Source of the DNA: an uncultured Alistipes sp.
GTDB lineage: Bacteria > Bacteroidota > Bacteroidia > Bacteroidales > Rikenellaceae
Direction: 5' to 3'
Assembly (NCBI GenBank): GCA_944320685.1
Contig: CALUIK010000006.1
Coordinates: forward strand, 79,183 to 143,182
Length of the DNA: 64,000 bases
The notes under the pieces are model-generated. The model was given only the letters and a program-made list of their open reading frames with translations. It ran no database searches and was not told the origin of the DNA. Positions 16,119 to 23,971 of the stretch are shown in pieces; the first letter of the stretch is position 1, and the number at the start of each line of letters is the position of its first letter. Both the position numbers and the translations under genes were made by a program.

Positions 16119-16138
16119 TGGCGTTCGGGTTATCTTTG
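16107..16138 (+). promoter_or_regulatory. umuDC promoter
   Basis: CTTG (16107-16110), a 20-base spacer and TATCTTTG (16131-16138) lie 20 bases upstream of umuD. The -33 box overlaps the end of the upstream terminator. I see no LexA-box-like palindrome around it. Confidence 0.65.
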
Positions 16139-16158
16139 CGGTAAAGGTAAGGTGTCAA

Positions 16159-16578
16159 ATGAGCAAACTCGATCTCTACGGCGTGGAGTACAATCCGCGC
16201 GAGGCCGACATGTGCGGCGATGTCAGGGCCGGTTTCCCGAGTCCGGCCGAAGATACGCCGCATGAGAGGCTCGACCTGTTGAAGTTGTTGATACGCCACC
16301 CCGCCGCGACATTCTATTTCCGTGTCAGCGGCGTCAGCATGGTGGACGACGACTTCGACGAGGGCGACATAATCGTTGTCGACCGCAGCCTTGAGCCTGA
16401 CGACGGCCGAGTGGCGGTATGTTTCGTCGACGGCGAGTTCACGCTGAAGCGTATCCGCCGCGACAAGGATTGTATCTGGCTTGTGCCGGCAAATAAACGT
16501 TTCGCCCCGATTCGCGTGACGGCCGACAATGAGTTCGCCGTGTGGGGCGTGGTTACCTACGTTATAAAGAAGGTGTGA
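16159..16578 (+). CDS. umuD: UmuD-like S24 peptidase, DNA polymerase V accessory subunit
   Basis: This 139-residue protein is the same length as E. coli UmuD. It would self-cleave under DNA damage to give the active partner of UmuC in translesion synthesis. The Ala24-Gly25 bond in VRAGFPSP is the expected cleavage site. The nucleophile is Ser60 in SGVSMVDDD and the general-base lysine is Lys97 in EFTLKRI, both at exactly the E. coli UmuD numbering. There is no DNA-binding domain, which separates it from LexA. ATG at 16159 is chosen over an upstream in-frame start that would break the UmuD length. It is followed four bases later by umuC. Confidence 0.94.
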   Translation: MSKLDLYGVEYNPREADMCGDVRAGFPSPAEDTPHERLDLLKLLIRHPAATFYFRVSGVSMVDDDFDEGDIIVVDRSLEPDDGRVAVCFVDGEFTLKRIRRDKDCIWLVPANKRFAPIRVTADNEFAVWGVVTYVIKKV

Positions 16579-16582
16579 CGCC

Positions 16583-17848
16583 ATGTATGCTCTTGCCGAC
16601 TGCAACAACTTTTTCGTCTCGTGCGAGCGCCTGTTCCGCCCCGATCTGAACGGGCGGCCCGTCATCGTGCTCTCGAACAATGACGGCTGCGCCATAGCAC
16701 GCAGCAACGAGGCCAAGGCGTTGGGCATAGGCATGGGGGCGCCGCTGTTCAAGATAGCCGACATCATAAGGCGCAGCCATGTGGCGGTATTCTCGGGCAA
16801 TATGGCCCTTTACGGCGACATATCGCGCCGCGTGCAGCAGACACTGATGGAGTTTACCCCTGCCGTCGAACGTTACAGTATCGATGAGGCGTTTCTCGAC
16901 CTGCGGGGCATGGAGCCGGTAGATTTCGATGCTTTGGCCAAAGAGGTTTCGCGCCGCTGCCTGCGCAATACCGGTATCCCCGTGTCGGTGGGCATAGCTC
17001 CGACGAAGACCCTTGCCAAGATAGCGTCCAAACTGTGCAAACGTTATCCGAAACTGCGCGGCGGGTGCTACATGTACCGTGCGGAGGATATTGTGAAGGT
17101 GTTGCGGAAGTTCCCCGTCGAGGATGTGTGGGGGATCGGGCGCCGCTTCTCGAAGCGTCTGACCGAACTCGGTATAATGACCGCATACGACTTCACCACC
17201 CTGTCGCCCGAGTGGGTTCGGGCGCAGATGAGCATTGCCGGTGTACGCACATGGCGCGAACTGCGGGGTGAGGCCTGTATAGGTTTCGAAGAGGGTTTTC
17301 AGGCCAAGCAGTCGATATGTACCTCGCGCAGTTTCGCGTCGGAGATATATGACTTCGATGCCTTGGCCGAGCAGGTTGCCAAGTTCGCCTCGATGACGGC
17401 CGAGAAACTGCGCCGCCAGCACTCGGCATGCAACCAGATGACGGTGTTCGCGTGGACAAACCGTTTCAAGGAGGAGTGGGTGTCGAACCGCGGCAACAGT
17501 TGTGTCACGGTATTCGAGATGGCGACAGACAGTTCGATAGAGATGGTCAAGGCGTCGCGTGCGGCCCTCGGAGAGATCTTTGCCCGCGGCTGCGGTTACA
17601 AGAAGGCAGGGGTCATTGCCACCTCTATAATCCCGAAAGACGGCGTGCAGGCCAATCTCTTCGGCGATACGGACGTACAACGCCATGACCGCCTGATGCG
17701 AGCCATCGATGCCATAAACGGACGGATGGGACACGATTCGGTGATTGTGGCCTCGCAGGGTTTCGGCGACGTACGCAACCAGCACCAGTACCGCTCGCCA
17801 CGCTATACCACCGAATGGAGCGACATACCGACTGTGTCGTTAAGATAG
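16583..17848 (+). CDS. umuC: Y-family DNA polymerase V catalytic subunit UmuC
   Basis: This 421-residue error-prone translesion polymerase opens with MYALADCNNFFVSCERLF, carrying the first catalytic Asp. It has the second catalytic motif YSIDEAFLDL at about residue 97, followed by the helix-hairpin-helix region VEDVWGIGRRFSKRL and the little finger. The C-terminal part (FGDTDVQRHDRLMRAIDAING...QHQYRSPRYTTEWSDIP) is the UmuC-specific DUF4113 tail. It is coupled to umuD with a 4-base gap. Such pairs are common on both chromosomes and mobile elements of Bacteroidota, but no mobile genes are seen here. Confidence 0.96.
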   Translation: MYALADCNNFFVSCERLFRPDLNGRPVIVLSNNDGCAIARSNEAKALGIGMGAPLFKIADIIRRSHVAVFSGNMALYGDISRRVQQTLMEFTPAVERYSIDEAFLDLRGMEPVDFDALAKEVSRRCLRNTGIPVSVGIAPTKTLAKIASKLCKRYPKLRGGCYMYRAEDIVKVLRKFPVEDVWGIGRRFSKRLTELGIMTAYDFTTLSPEWVRAQMSIAGVRTWRELRGEACIGFEEGFQAKQSICTSRSFASEIYDFDALAEQVAKFASMTAEKLRRQHSACNQMTVFAWTNRFKEEWVSNRGNSCVTVFEMATDSSIEMVKASRAALGEIFARGCGYKKAGVIATSIIPKDGVQANLFGDTDVQRHDRLMRAIDAINGRMGHDSVIVASQGFGDVRNQHQYRSPRYTTEWSDIPTVSLR

Positions 17849-17851
17849 CGT

Positions 17852-17882
17852 GGCCGCATTATCTGCGGCGCATCTCTCTCTT
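17852..17882 (+). terminator. Possible umuC terminator
   Basis: A short stem GCCGCA/TGCGGC (17853-17858 with 17864-17869) is followed by a pyrimidine-rich stretch. The U-run is weak, so this is tentative. Confidence 0.35.
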
Positions 17883-17888
17883 TATATG

Positions 17889-18485
17889 TTAATTTGTTGA
17901 AAGCAGCATTCCGCGCAGACGGGCGCAGGAACCGTCTGCGTCGTGTTTGTTGAAGTGGAACGGCACGATGCCCTTTGCCTCGGCAGCTATGGTGTTCTCC
18001 TTGCGGTCGTCGATGAAGAGAGTCTCGGCCGGTTCGAGTGCAAAGCGGTCAAGCAGAATGTCGTATATCCGGGACATGGGTTTCACTACATGTTCCTCGC
18101 ATGAGACCACGTCGCCGTCGAAATAGCGGTAGACGTCGGTTTGGCGCAGGAAATCGATATATTCGCGCGACATGTTCGAGAGCACGTAGAGGCGGTATCC
18201 GGCAGCCTTCAGGTCGTGTATGAGCGACTCGGTAGGCACTATCGCCTCCTGCTTTTCTATCGAGAGCATCACAAGTCGCCGCGCATACTTCTCATCGACG
18301 CCGCGATAGGCTGCAAGGTCGCTTATCATCTTGTCGAAGGACGACTTGCCGAGATCGTAGTCAATCCAGAACTGCGGCATCGGCGACTCTATGACGTATG
18401 AGAAGAATCGTTTGAATTCATCGCTGCATTTGGCCGGATCCTGTGCGAAGACTACGCGGCCCAAATCGAATACTATGTTTTTCAT
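17889..18485 (-). CDS. HAD superfamily hydrolase (subfamily IA-like)
   Basis: This soluble phosphatase-like protein of 198 residues starts MKNIVFDLGRVVF. The nucleophile Asp lies in VFDLG, the DLG form used by the YihX-like HAD-IA group. Motif II Ser/Asn is in LYVLSNMSREY, motif III Lys in VVKPMSRIYDILL, and motif IV acidic residues are in TLFIDDRKENT. YihX-type enzymes dephosphorylate sugar phosphates, but the substrate here is unknown. The start codon lies only five bases beyond the -7 promoter element, so the transcript is probably leaderless or nearly so. It converges on umuC. Confidence 0.88.
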   Translation of the reverse strand: MKNIVFDLGRVVFAQDPAKCSDEFKRFFSYVIESPMPQFWIDYDLGKSSFDKMISDLAAYRGVDEKYARRLVMLSIEKQEAIVPTESLIHDLKAAGYRLYVLSNMSREYIDFLRQTDVYRYFDGDVVSCEEHVVKPMSRIYDILLDRFALEPAETLFIDDRKENTIAAEAKGIVPFHFNKHDADGSCARLRGMLLSTN

Positions 18486-18490
18486 GGGTG

Positions 18491-18522
18491 CAAAGATAAC
18501 GATATGGTCGCAGAATCGCAAA
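18491..18522 (-). promoter_or_regulatory. HAD hydrolase promoter, nearly leaderless
   Basis: On the minus strand, TTTG (18522-18519), a 20-base spacer and TATCTTTG (18498-18491) match the consensus exactly. The ATG begins at 18485, so transcription would start at or a few bases before the start codon. Confidence 0.75.
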
Positions 18523-18633
18523 CGCGGTCTTCGCCTGTGACAGTCGGCGGCGTTGTCCCCTGCGGAGTGCGCAGCTTCTTCGTGCCCGCCTTGTTCATGC
18601 GTCATGACATGTCCGTCCGTTTTATCGCAGCAA

Positions 18634-18688
18634 TATCTAAAAATTTCGTAGCAAATCTTGTTTATCTAAAAAATTAGTAGTAGATTTG
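18634..18688 (+). promoter_or_regulatory. Promoter and candidate BlaI operator region
   Basis: CTTG (18657-18660), a 20-base spacer and TAGATTTG (18681-18688) form a promoter for the plug-like/blaI/M56 unit. The region also contains two copies of TATCTAAAAA, at 18634-18643 and 18663-18672, each heading a roughly 29-base direct repeat. An inverted pair CAAATCT (18652-18658)/AGATTTG (18682-18688) overlaps the promoter elements. These repeats are good candidates for autoregulation by the BlaI protein encoded in the same unit. Confidence 0.6.
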
Positions 18689-18713
18689 CATCGACTTAAA
18701 ACCACTGATACGC

Positions 18714-19562
18714 ATGGCTGGGAAATATATATTGGCATTCATACTGTCTGTCGGGGCGTCGTATTGTCTTGGGCAGACGGTTGCAGGACGTATCGACTCT
18801 GCGGCCATCCGGCGCGAGGTAGTGGCCGACGACGGTATATCGGAGGCGTTGGCCGAGGCTTCGGAGGCGGAGTATGCATACGTCGTGAACGGACGTGAGA
18901 TGTCGGAGAACGAGGCCGACATGCGGGTCAGGCCGTGGAACGTGCGTTCAATCCGTTCGCACGAGGAGGATGGCAGGATATTGTTGCGCATACGTGCCGG
19001 CGAGATGACGCGCCAGTACCTCAAAGGCAATGTATGCGGTATTCGCTGGGACAGCAGACGGTTGGATGATGGCAGCACGCGGCGCTATATCTCGTCGTAT
19101 ATCCTGCACAGCGACTATGACAGTATCCGCCGTGCCGAGGGTTGCCCGAAGGATAAGGTGTTCGTTCCCGAGGAGCGCCATTGGCGGCAGCTGTCGCCCG
19201 ACGCGGTCTACATATTGAACGGCCGCCGCGTCGACGGCGGTATTCTGATCTATCTCGAAGGTACGTTGCTGCAGAAGGTTGACCTGCAGTACCGCCGCCG
19301 TGACGTACGTCGTTTCGGCGCCGAGGCGGGGAAAGGAGTCATACGGGCTCGTACGTTCCGCTCGCACCGCCCGCTGATACTTATAGACGGTAAGAGGGCG
19401 CGGCTGAAGCAGTGGCTTGCAATGTGCAACATTGAGACCATCAACATGCAGACGCCGGTAAACTATCGCGCGCTATCCCCCATCGACGCATACAAGCGTT
19501 ACGGACGGCGGGCGAAATACGGTGTCCTTTACATAAGCACACAGTGGATGACTGAAGAGTGA
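18714..19562 (+). CDS. Secreted protein with TonB-plug-like modules
   Basis: This 282-residue protein begins with a signal peptide (MAGKYILAFILSVGASYCLG). I do not recognise a named family. It contains three segments shaped like the [V/I]-[D/N]-G-[K/R/V] turn of TonB-receptor plugs: YVVNGREMSENEADM, YILNGRRVDGGILIY and LILIDGKRARLKQWL. It ends with LSPIDAYKRYGRRAKYGVLYIST, close to the plug motif in which the receptor reads DATAIYGSRGANGVILITTK. There is no beta-barrel. It lies 40 bases upstream of blaI and shares its promoter. An inferred role is as an exported partner of the M56-TonB sensor encoded two genes downstream. Confidence 0.7.
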   Translation: MAGKYILAFILSVGASYCLGQTVAGRIDSAAIRREVVADDGISEALAEASEAEYAYVVNGREMSENEADMRVRPWNVRSIRSHEEDGRILLRIRAGEMTRQYLKGNVCGIRWDSRRLDDGSTRRYISSYILHSDYDSIRRAEGCPKDKVFVPEERHWRQLSPDAVYILNGRRVDGGILIYLEGTLLQKVDLQYRRRDVRRFGAEAGKGVIRARTFRSHRPLILIDGKRARLKQWLAMCNIETINMQTPVNYRALSPIDAYKRYGRRAKYGVLYISTQWMTEE

Positions 19563-19602
19563 GACTTGGATTTTACATCGGAAACTAAATAACAGAAGAG
19601 AT

Positions 19603-19989
19603 ATGGCTGGATTGAAACGCCGCAAGCAGGATCTGACCCGCGGCGAGGAGGAGGTGATGCAGGTTTTGTGGGAATTGGGCAAAGGTACCGTTAACGATAT
19701 CATAGGCCGTATGCCGGACCCTAAACCGAAATATACGACTGTGGCCACATTCATCAGAATATTGGAAAACAAGGAATTCGTGCGCCATGAAACCGTCGGC
19801 AAAGGGTTCGTCTACTACCCTGCCGTCGCCAAGGAGGAATATGCGCGTACGGTCGTGGGCAATATGCTGGCGTCGTATTTCGACGGTTCGATGTCGAATA
19901 TGGTGTCGTTCTTCTCGCGGCAGGAGGATATCTCGGCACGCGAACTTGACGAGATCATGGATATAGTCGAGAAAGCCAGAAAACCGTAA
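19603..19989 (+). CDS. BlaI/MecI/CopY family transcriptional repressor
   Basis: This 128-residue winged-helix repressor shows the family pattern: LTRGEEEVMQVLWELGKGTVNDII, the recognition helix KYTTVATFIRILENKEFV, and a C-terminal dimerisation helix rich in charged residues. BlaI repressors are inactivated by proteolysis triggered by the M56 sensor encoded beside them. Here that sensor starts 20 bases downstream. In Bacteroidota such pairs are often not linked to a beta-lactamase, and none is present here, so the inducing signal is unknown. Confidence 0.93.
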   Translation: MAGLKRRKQDLTRGEEEVMQVLWELGKGTVNDIIGRMPDPKPKYTTVATFIRILENKEFVRHETVGKGFVYYPAVAKEEYARTVVGNMLASYFDGSMSNMVSFFSRQEDISARELDEIMDIVEKARKP

Positions 19990-20008
19990 CACATGAATAT
20001 GCGGCGAT

Positions 20009-21271
20009 ATGGGTGATTTAATCGTATACATGCTTGAGACGATGGTATGCAGTGCCGTGCTGATGCTTTTTTACGGGCTTCTGCTCAACCGCAAGGTGCC
20101 GTTTGCCGTATGCCGTGCGTATCTGCTTGCGGCGGCAGTCGTTGCGGCAGTCATCCCGTTGCTGCGTATTCCGGTATGGCATGCGGCCCCCGGGGCTTTG
20201 GCTGCCGGAATTACTGCGGGAGAGGTCTCTTTGGCCGTTGTCGCCGGTGCCGGTGGTATCGGTATGCGCGATGCCGTGCTTGCGGTATATTCTGCCGGAG
20301 TAATCGTATCTTTGGCTGTGACAGCAGTACAGTTGTGCCGTATATGGGGCATGGCGCGCCGTGGGGAGACAGTGCGCGACCGTGCCCCGCGTATCGTTCG
20401 CACGGCGGAACGCATATCCTCTTTCTCCTTCTTCGGTACCATATACTTGAGCCGTGAGATTGCCGAAGCCGACATGGCGGCCATAGTGACGCATGAAAAC
20501 AGCCATGTACGACACAAGCATTCGGCAGAGAAGGTGGCCATGCAGTTGTTGCGCGCCCTTATGTGGTGGAATCCGTTTGTGTGGATAGCGCAGCGCCGCC
20601 TGTCGGAGGTGCACGAATACGAGGCCGATGCCGACGTGTTGGATGAAGGTTACGATGTGAACGATTATATAGCTTCGATATTGAAGAACCTGCTTGGTTA
20701 TAGTCCGGACATAGCCAACAGTTTCAGAGATTCCTTAACCAAAAAAAGATTCAAAATGATGATTACGAAGAGAAGGAGCAGATACGCCCTGCTCCGTACA
20801 TTGGCTGTGTTGCCGTTGCTTGCTGCCTTGCTGTGTACGTTCTCATTTACCGCCAAGGCTGTGGAGCCTGTGAATGTCGGGCATGCGGCCGTAAAGAATG
20901 TATCCGGTGAACCTGTTGCGGGGGTGGCGGCGCAGGACGAAGACGAGGTCTATATGAAGGCCGAAACAAAGCCCCGTTTTCAAAATGGAGACGAGAATAA
21001 TTTCCGGAACTGGGTCATGGCACATATAAACTATCCCGAAGAGACCTTGAAAAGCGGAAAGACCGGTCGTGTAATTGTTAAGTTCATTGTCGAGAAGGAT
21101 GGTTCGATCGGTGATGTCTCCTTGCTGGAAACATTCGACAAGGCTGCCGGAGAAGAAACCATAAGGGTGGTCGAGAGTTCGCCCAAATGGTCGGCAGGGA
21201 TGGTGAAAGGCAAGGCCGTACGTGTACAGTACATTATGCCTATCAACTTTTTACGTGGCCCCGAAAGTTGA
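20009..21271 (+). CDS. M56 family (BlaR1-like) membrane metallopeptidase with TonB C-terminal domain
   Basis: This 420-residue sensor protease has an N-terminal set of transmembrane helices (residues about 5-110). The zinc motif HENSH (HExxH) is at residues 162-166 with downstream HEYEADADVL, and a further transmembrane helix lies at about 258-285. The C-terminus from about residue 325 (KPRFQNGDENNFRNWVMAHI to YIMPINF) is a TonB_C domain instead of the penicillin-binding sensor of BlaR1. TonB_C domains normally contact the plug or TonB box of outer-membrane receptors, so this protein may sense or energise an envelope partner and cleave BlaI. The neighbouring plug-like protein is an obvious candidate partner; this is inference. 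Confidence 0.9.
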   Translation: MGDLIVYMLETMVCSAVLMLFYGLLLNRKVPFAVCRAYLLAAAVVAAVIPLLRIPVWHAAPGALAAGITAGEVSLAVVAGAGGIGMRDAVLAVYSAGVIVSLAVTAVQLCRIWGMARRGETVRDRAPRIVRTAERISSFSFFGTIYLSREIAEADMAAIVTHENSHVRHKHSAEKVAMQLLRALMWWNPFVWIAQRRLSEVHEYEADADVLDEGYDVNDYIASILKNLLGYSPDIANSFRDSLTKKRFKMMITKRRSRYALLRTLAVLPLLAALLCTFSFTAKAVEPVNVGHAAVKNVSGEPVAGVAAQDEDEVYMKAETKPRFQNGDENNFRNWVMAHINYPEETLKSGKTGRVIVKFIVEKDGSIGDVSLLETFDKAAGEETIRVVESSPKWSAGMVKGKAVRVQYIMPINFLRGPES

Positions 21272-21517
21272 CGGGTTTTTCTATTACCGACGAATAAAAT
21301 ACAAGTAAACAATACTGGCGTGTGGCAGCCTCCCGTGTTAATGCCGACGATTATATTCTCCCATGTCATGTGTAATATGAGAGACATACTGGCCATATGC
21401 GCGCGGCAATGACGGCATACATACGGTCGCCGCACGCCTGTACCTTCTACGGCATGTATGAAATCCCGGGCCTGAACCAGCGTTTCTGCCCGTTGCAAGC
21501 TGTGATATGACAAATAA

Positions 21518-21551
21518 AAAACGTGCGCCGCATAATTGCGGCGCACGTTTT
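21518..21551. terminator. Bidirectional terminator between M56 and NigD-like genes
   Basis: A 15-base-pair perfect stem (AAAACGTGCGCCGCA/TGCGGCGCACGTTTT) with a 4-base loop gives U-runs on both strands, serving the convergent genes on each side. The remaining roughly 245 bases from 21272 hold nothing I can identify. Confidence 0.88.
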
Positions 21552-21569
21552 CGATGGAGAAGCGGCACT

Positions 21570-22322
21570 CTACTGCGCTACCGTCAATGTCTCCGAGTCG
21601 GGCTTGTCGAGAATGCAGGTCTCGGCCTTATTATCCTCGTAATCCCAGTAAAGGATCTTTATACCTTCGTAGTCGTCTAAGTTTATATCGATGTTGGAAC
21701 GTATCTTCCAGCATGCATAACCCGAAAAAACATTGGTAGTACCGTCGCCGTCGTTGTCATGATAAAGTTCCAGATAGAGATACCCGTCATCGGCATACAA
21801 ATCCTGGAACATTCCCTGATGGTCGGGGCGTTCGTTGTATACAAGATATACGTTATGCTCCTTGCTGGCGGAACTATAGGGGAATGCTATGCCGAGCGTA
21901 ATCCAATTGTTGGCATAATAACCATCATTTATTGCGATACCGGCCGTATATTCAGAAATATTCCCATCGATATCATGGTCGTCTATATAACGCACGTAGT
22001 CGGTAATGACACCGTAAACCCCATTGAGCGTTATTACCATGTCATAGCCGGCATAGCTCGACTCCGCCTCGTTTATGGTGTAATATATCATAGCGCGCAC
22101 CTCGCTGTCGAACGGAGGGTTGATCTGTATGTCCCGGGCATTGGTCACATAAGCCGTCTTGCCGCTGTCAAACTCCACATAAATACCGCCGCCAATAAGG
22201 CCGCCGCCTTCGACGAGAGTTGCGATGCTCACATACATCGGGTCCGAATCCTTCTTGTTGCACGACGCGAAGAGTGCAAGGACAGAAGCCAAAACAAGTG
22301 CAATGGAAAATAGTTTTTTCAT
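21570..22322 (-). CDS. NigD-like lipoprotein
   Basis: This 250-residue exported lipoprotein starts MKKLFSIALVLASVLALFASC, with the lipidated Cys near residue 21. The body is beta-rich and acidic, with Tyr- and Asp-rich strands, and resembles the two-domain NigD-like family of Bacteroidota (N-terminal OB-type and C-terminal beta-sandwich). Its biochemical function is not known. The family name comes from a bacteriocin-locus immunity-type protein in Prevotella, but most members are not in bacteriocin clusters, and none is seen here. A -7 element (TATATTTG on the minus strand, 22361-22368) lies about 40 bases upstream, with no clear -33. Confidence 0.72.
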   Translation of the reverse strand: MKKLFSIALVLASVLALFASCNKKDSDPMYVSIATLVEGGGLIGGGIYVEFDSGKTAYVTNARDIQINPPFDSEVRAMIYYTINEAESSYAGYDMVITLNGVYGVITDYVRYIDDHDIDGNISEYTAGIAINDGYYANNWITLGIAFPYSSASKEHNVYLVYNERPDHQGMFQDLYADDGYLYLELYHDNDGDGTTNVFSGYACWKIRSNIDINLDDYEGIKILYWDYEDNKAETCILDKPDSETLTVAQ

Positions 22323-22683
22323 TTTAAACAAATTTAAATTGTATCCGTTCTTTTATAACGCAAATATACTTCAAAAAGTGTACTAAACATTACATATCGG
22401 AAACATTTATGCACCTTCACCTGATCATTAGACATAAAAAAGCCTTTTTCACGTAGTACTCGTTGTCTATGAAAAATGGGTGCCATCCCAAAAGCATGTT
22501 GAAACACCACACAACGATACGGGAATACGCACCGGTGACATGATAAAATGGCGGGGGCCGCCGTTCACTCGGAACGCAGCCCCCGCCGCAGCTATGGTTG
22601 TAAATATGTGCCGGCTGCAACTTCAACCAACTATCGGCGCCATAATTGCTGCATGGAGAGTTTTTGACAGTCTCTCGGACGCC
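22323..22683. other. 361-base intergenic region, nqrF to NigD-like gene
   Basis: There is no supported gene. It contains the -7 element of the NigD-like gene near 22361-22368 and the nqr operon terminator near 22541-22587. The rest shows no recognisable structure. Confidence 0.7.
22541..22587 (-). terminator. nqr operon terminator
   Basis: A 9-base-pair stem GGCGGGGGC/GCCCCCGCC (22550-22558 with 22579-22587) with a 20-base loop is followed on the minus strand by ATTTTATCA. It lies about 100 bases after the nqrF stop. Confidence 0.65.
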
Positions 22684-23949
22684 TTATGCGCCGAAGTTGT
22701 CGTAGAGGATATTCTCGGGCGGTACCCCGAGGCTGTCGAGCATCTTTACGACCGAGGCCGACATCATCGGAGGTCCGCACATGAGGTAGATGCACCCCTC
22801 GGGATCCTCGTGGTTCTTGAGGTAATTCTCGTAGAGGACATTGTGAACGAATCCGGCCTTGTATGGAACGCCTGCCGCATCCGCTGCGGGATCGGGACGG
22901 TCGAGGGCCAGATGGAACGAGAAGTTGGGGAACTCCTTCTCGATGGCGTGGAAATCCTCGAGATAGAATGCCTCCTTGAGTGAACGGGCGCCGTACCAGA
23001 ACGATACGGGACGCTTGGTCTTCTCGGTTTTGAACAGGTGCATAAGATGGCTTCGCATGGGGGCCATGCCGGCACCGCCGCCGATGAATATAAGTTCCTG
23101 ATCGTCGGGCAGGTTGTCCGGCAGGAAGAATTCTCCGTAGGGACCGGAGATGGTGATCTTGTCACCCGGCTTGAGCGAGTAGATATACGACGAGCATACG
23201 CCCGGGTTGACGTTCATGAAACGGCCGGTTGCGCGGTCGAACGGCGGCGTGGCGATACGCACGTTGAGTTTGATGACATTGCCCTCTGCCGGGTATGTCG
23301 CGCACGAGTAGGCGCGTACCTGAGGTTCGGTGTTCACCATCTTCAGGTCGAAGATGTGCATCTTCTCCCAATCCTCGCGGTATTCGGGGTCGACGTCTAT
23401 GTTTTTGAAGTCGACGGTAACGGCCGGCACGTCGATCTGGATGTAACCGCCGCTGCGGAAGTTCAGTTCCTCGCCTTCGGGCAGTTTTACCACGAACTCC
23501 TTGATGAAGGTGGCGACGTTGTGGTTAGAGACCACTTCGCACTCCCACTTCTTGATGCTGAGCACCGAGGCGGGAACGGCGATCTTCATGTTCTCCTTGA
23601 CCTTCACTTGGCATCCCAGACGCCAGTGGTTCTGAATCTGTTTACGGTTGAAAAAACCGGTTTCGGTTGGCAGTATGTCGCCGCCGCCTTCAAGCACCTG
23701 GCATTTGCACTGTCCGCAAGCTCCCTTGCCGCCGCATGCCGAAGGCAGGAATATGCCTTGTGACGTGAGCGTATTGAGGAGCGACGAGCCGCCGGCGACG
23801 GTCAGCACCTTCTGTCCGTCGTTGATGTCGATGGTGACATCACCCGACGTGGTGAGCTTGGCCTTTGCGAAGAGAAGCAGAGCCACCAGAATCAGCGTCA
23901 CCGCAAGAAAGGCTGCTATTGCAACGATAATAACTGTAAGTAAATTCAT
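22684..23949 (-). CDS. nqrF: Na+-translocating NADH:quinone reductase subunit F
   Basis: This 421-residue subunit accepts electrons from NADH at the cytoplasmic face. It has one N-terminal transmembrane helix (residues 4-28) and a 2Fe-2S ferredoxin domain with ligands Cys72, Cys78, Cys81 and Cys113. The FAD domain bears RAYSCATYP, and the NAD-binding domain bears GGGAGMAPMRSH and CGPPMM near the end. All redox motifs are intact. It is the last gene of nqrABCDEF, 22 bases after nqrE. Confidence 0.98.
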   Translation of the reverse strand: MNLLTVIIVAIAAFLAVTLILVALLLFAKAKLTTSGDVTIDINDGQKVLTVAGGSSLLNTLTSQGIFLPSACGGKGACGQCKCQVLEGGGDILPTETGFFNRKQIQNHWRLGCQVKVKENMKIAVPASVLSIKKWECEVVSNHNVATFIKEFVVKLPEGEELNFRSGGYIQIDVPAVTVDFKNIDVDPEYREDWEKMHIFDLKMVNTEPQVRAYSCATYPAEGNVIKLNVRIATPPFDRATGRFMNVNPGVCSSYIYSLKPGDKITISGPYGEFFLPDNLPDDQELIFIGGGAGMAPMRSHLMHLFKTEKTKRPVSFWYGARSLKEAFYLEDFHAIEKEFPNFSFHLALDRPDPAADAAGVPYKAGFVHNVLYENYLKNHEDPEGCIYLMCGPPMMSASVVKMLDSLGVPPENILYDNFGA

Positions 23950-23971
23950 TTCTTATTTCTCTTGTTAAAGG

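Noticed and set aside
19603..21271. Reading the BlaI/M56 pair as a beta-lactam resistance locus
   Set aside because: There is no penicillin-binding sensor domain in the M56 protein and no beta-lactamase nearby; the C-terminus is a TonB_C domain.
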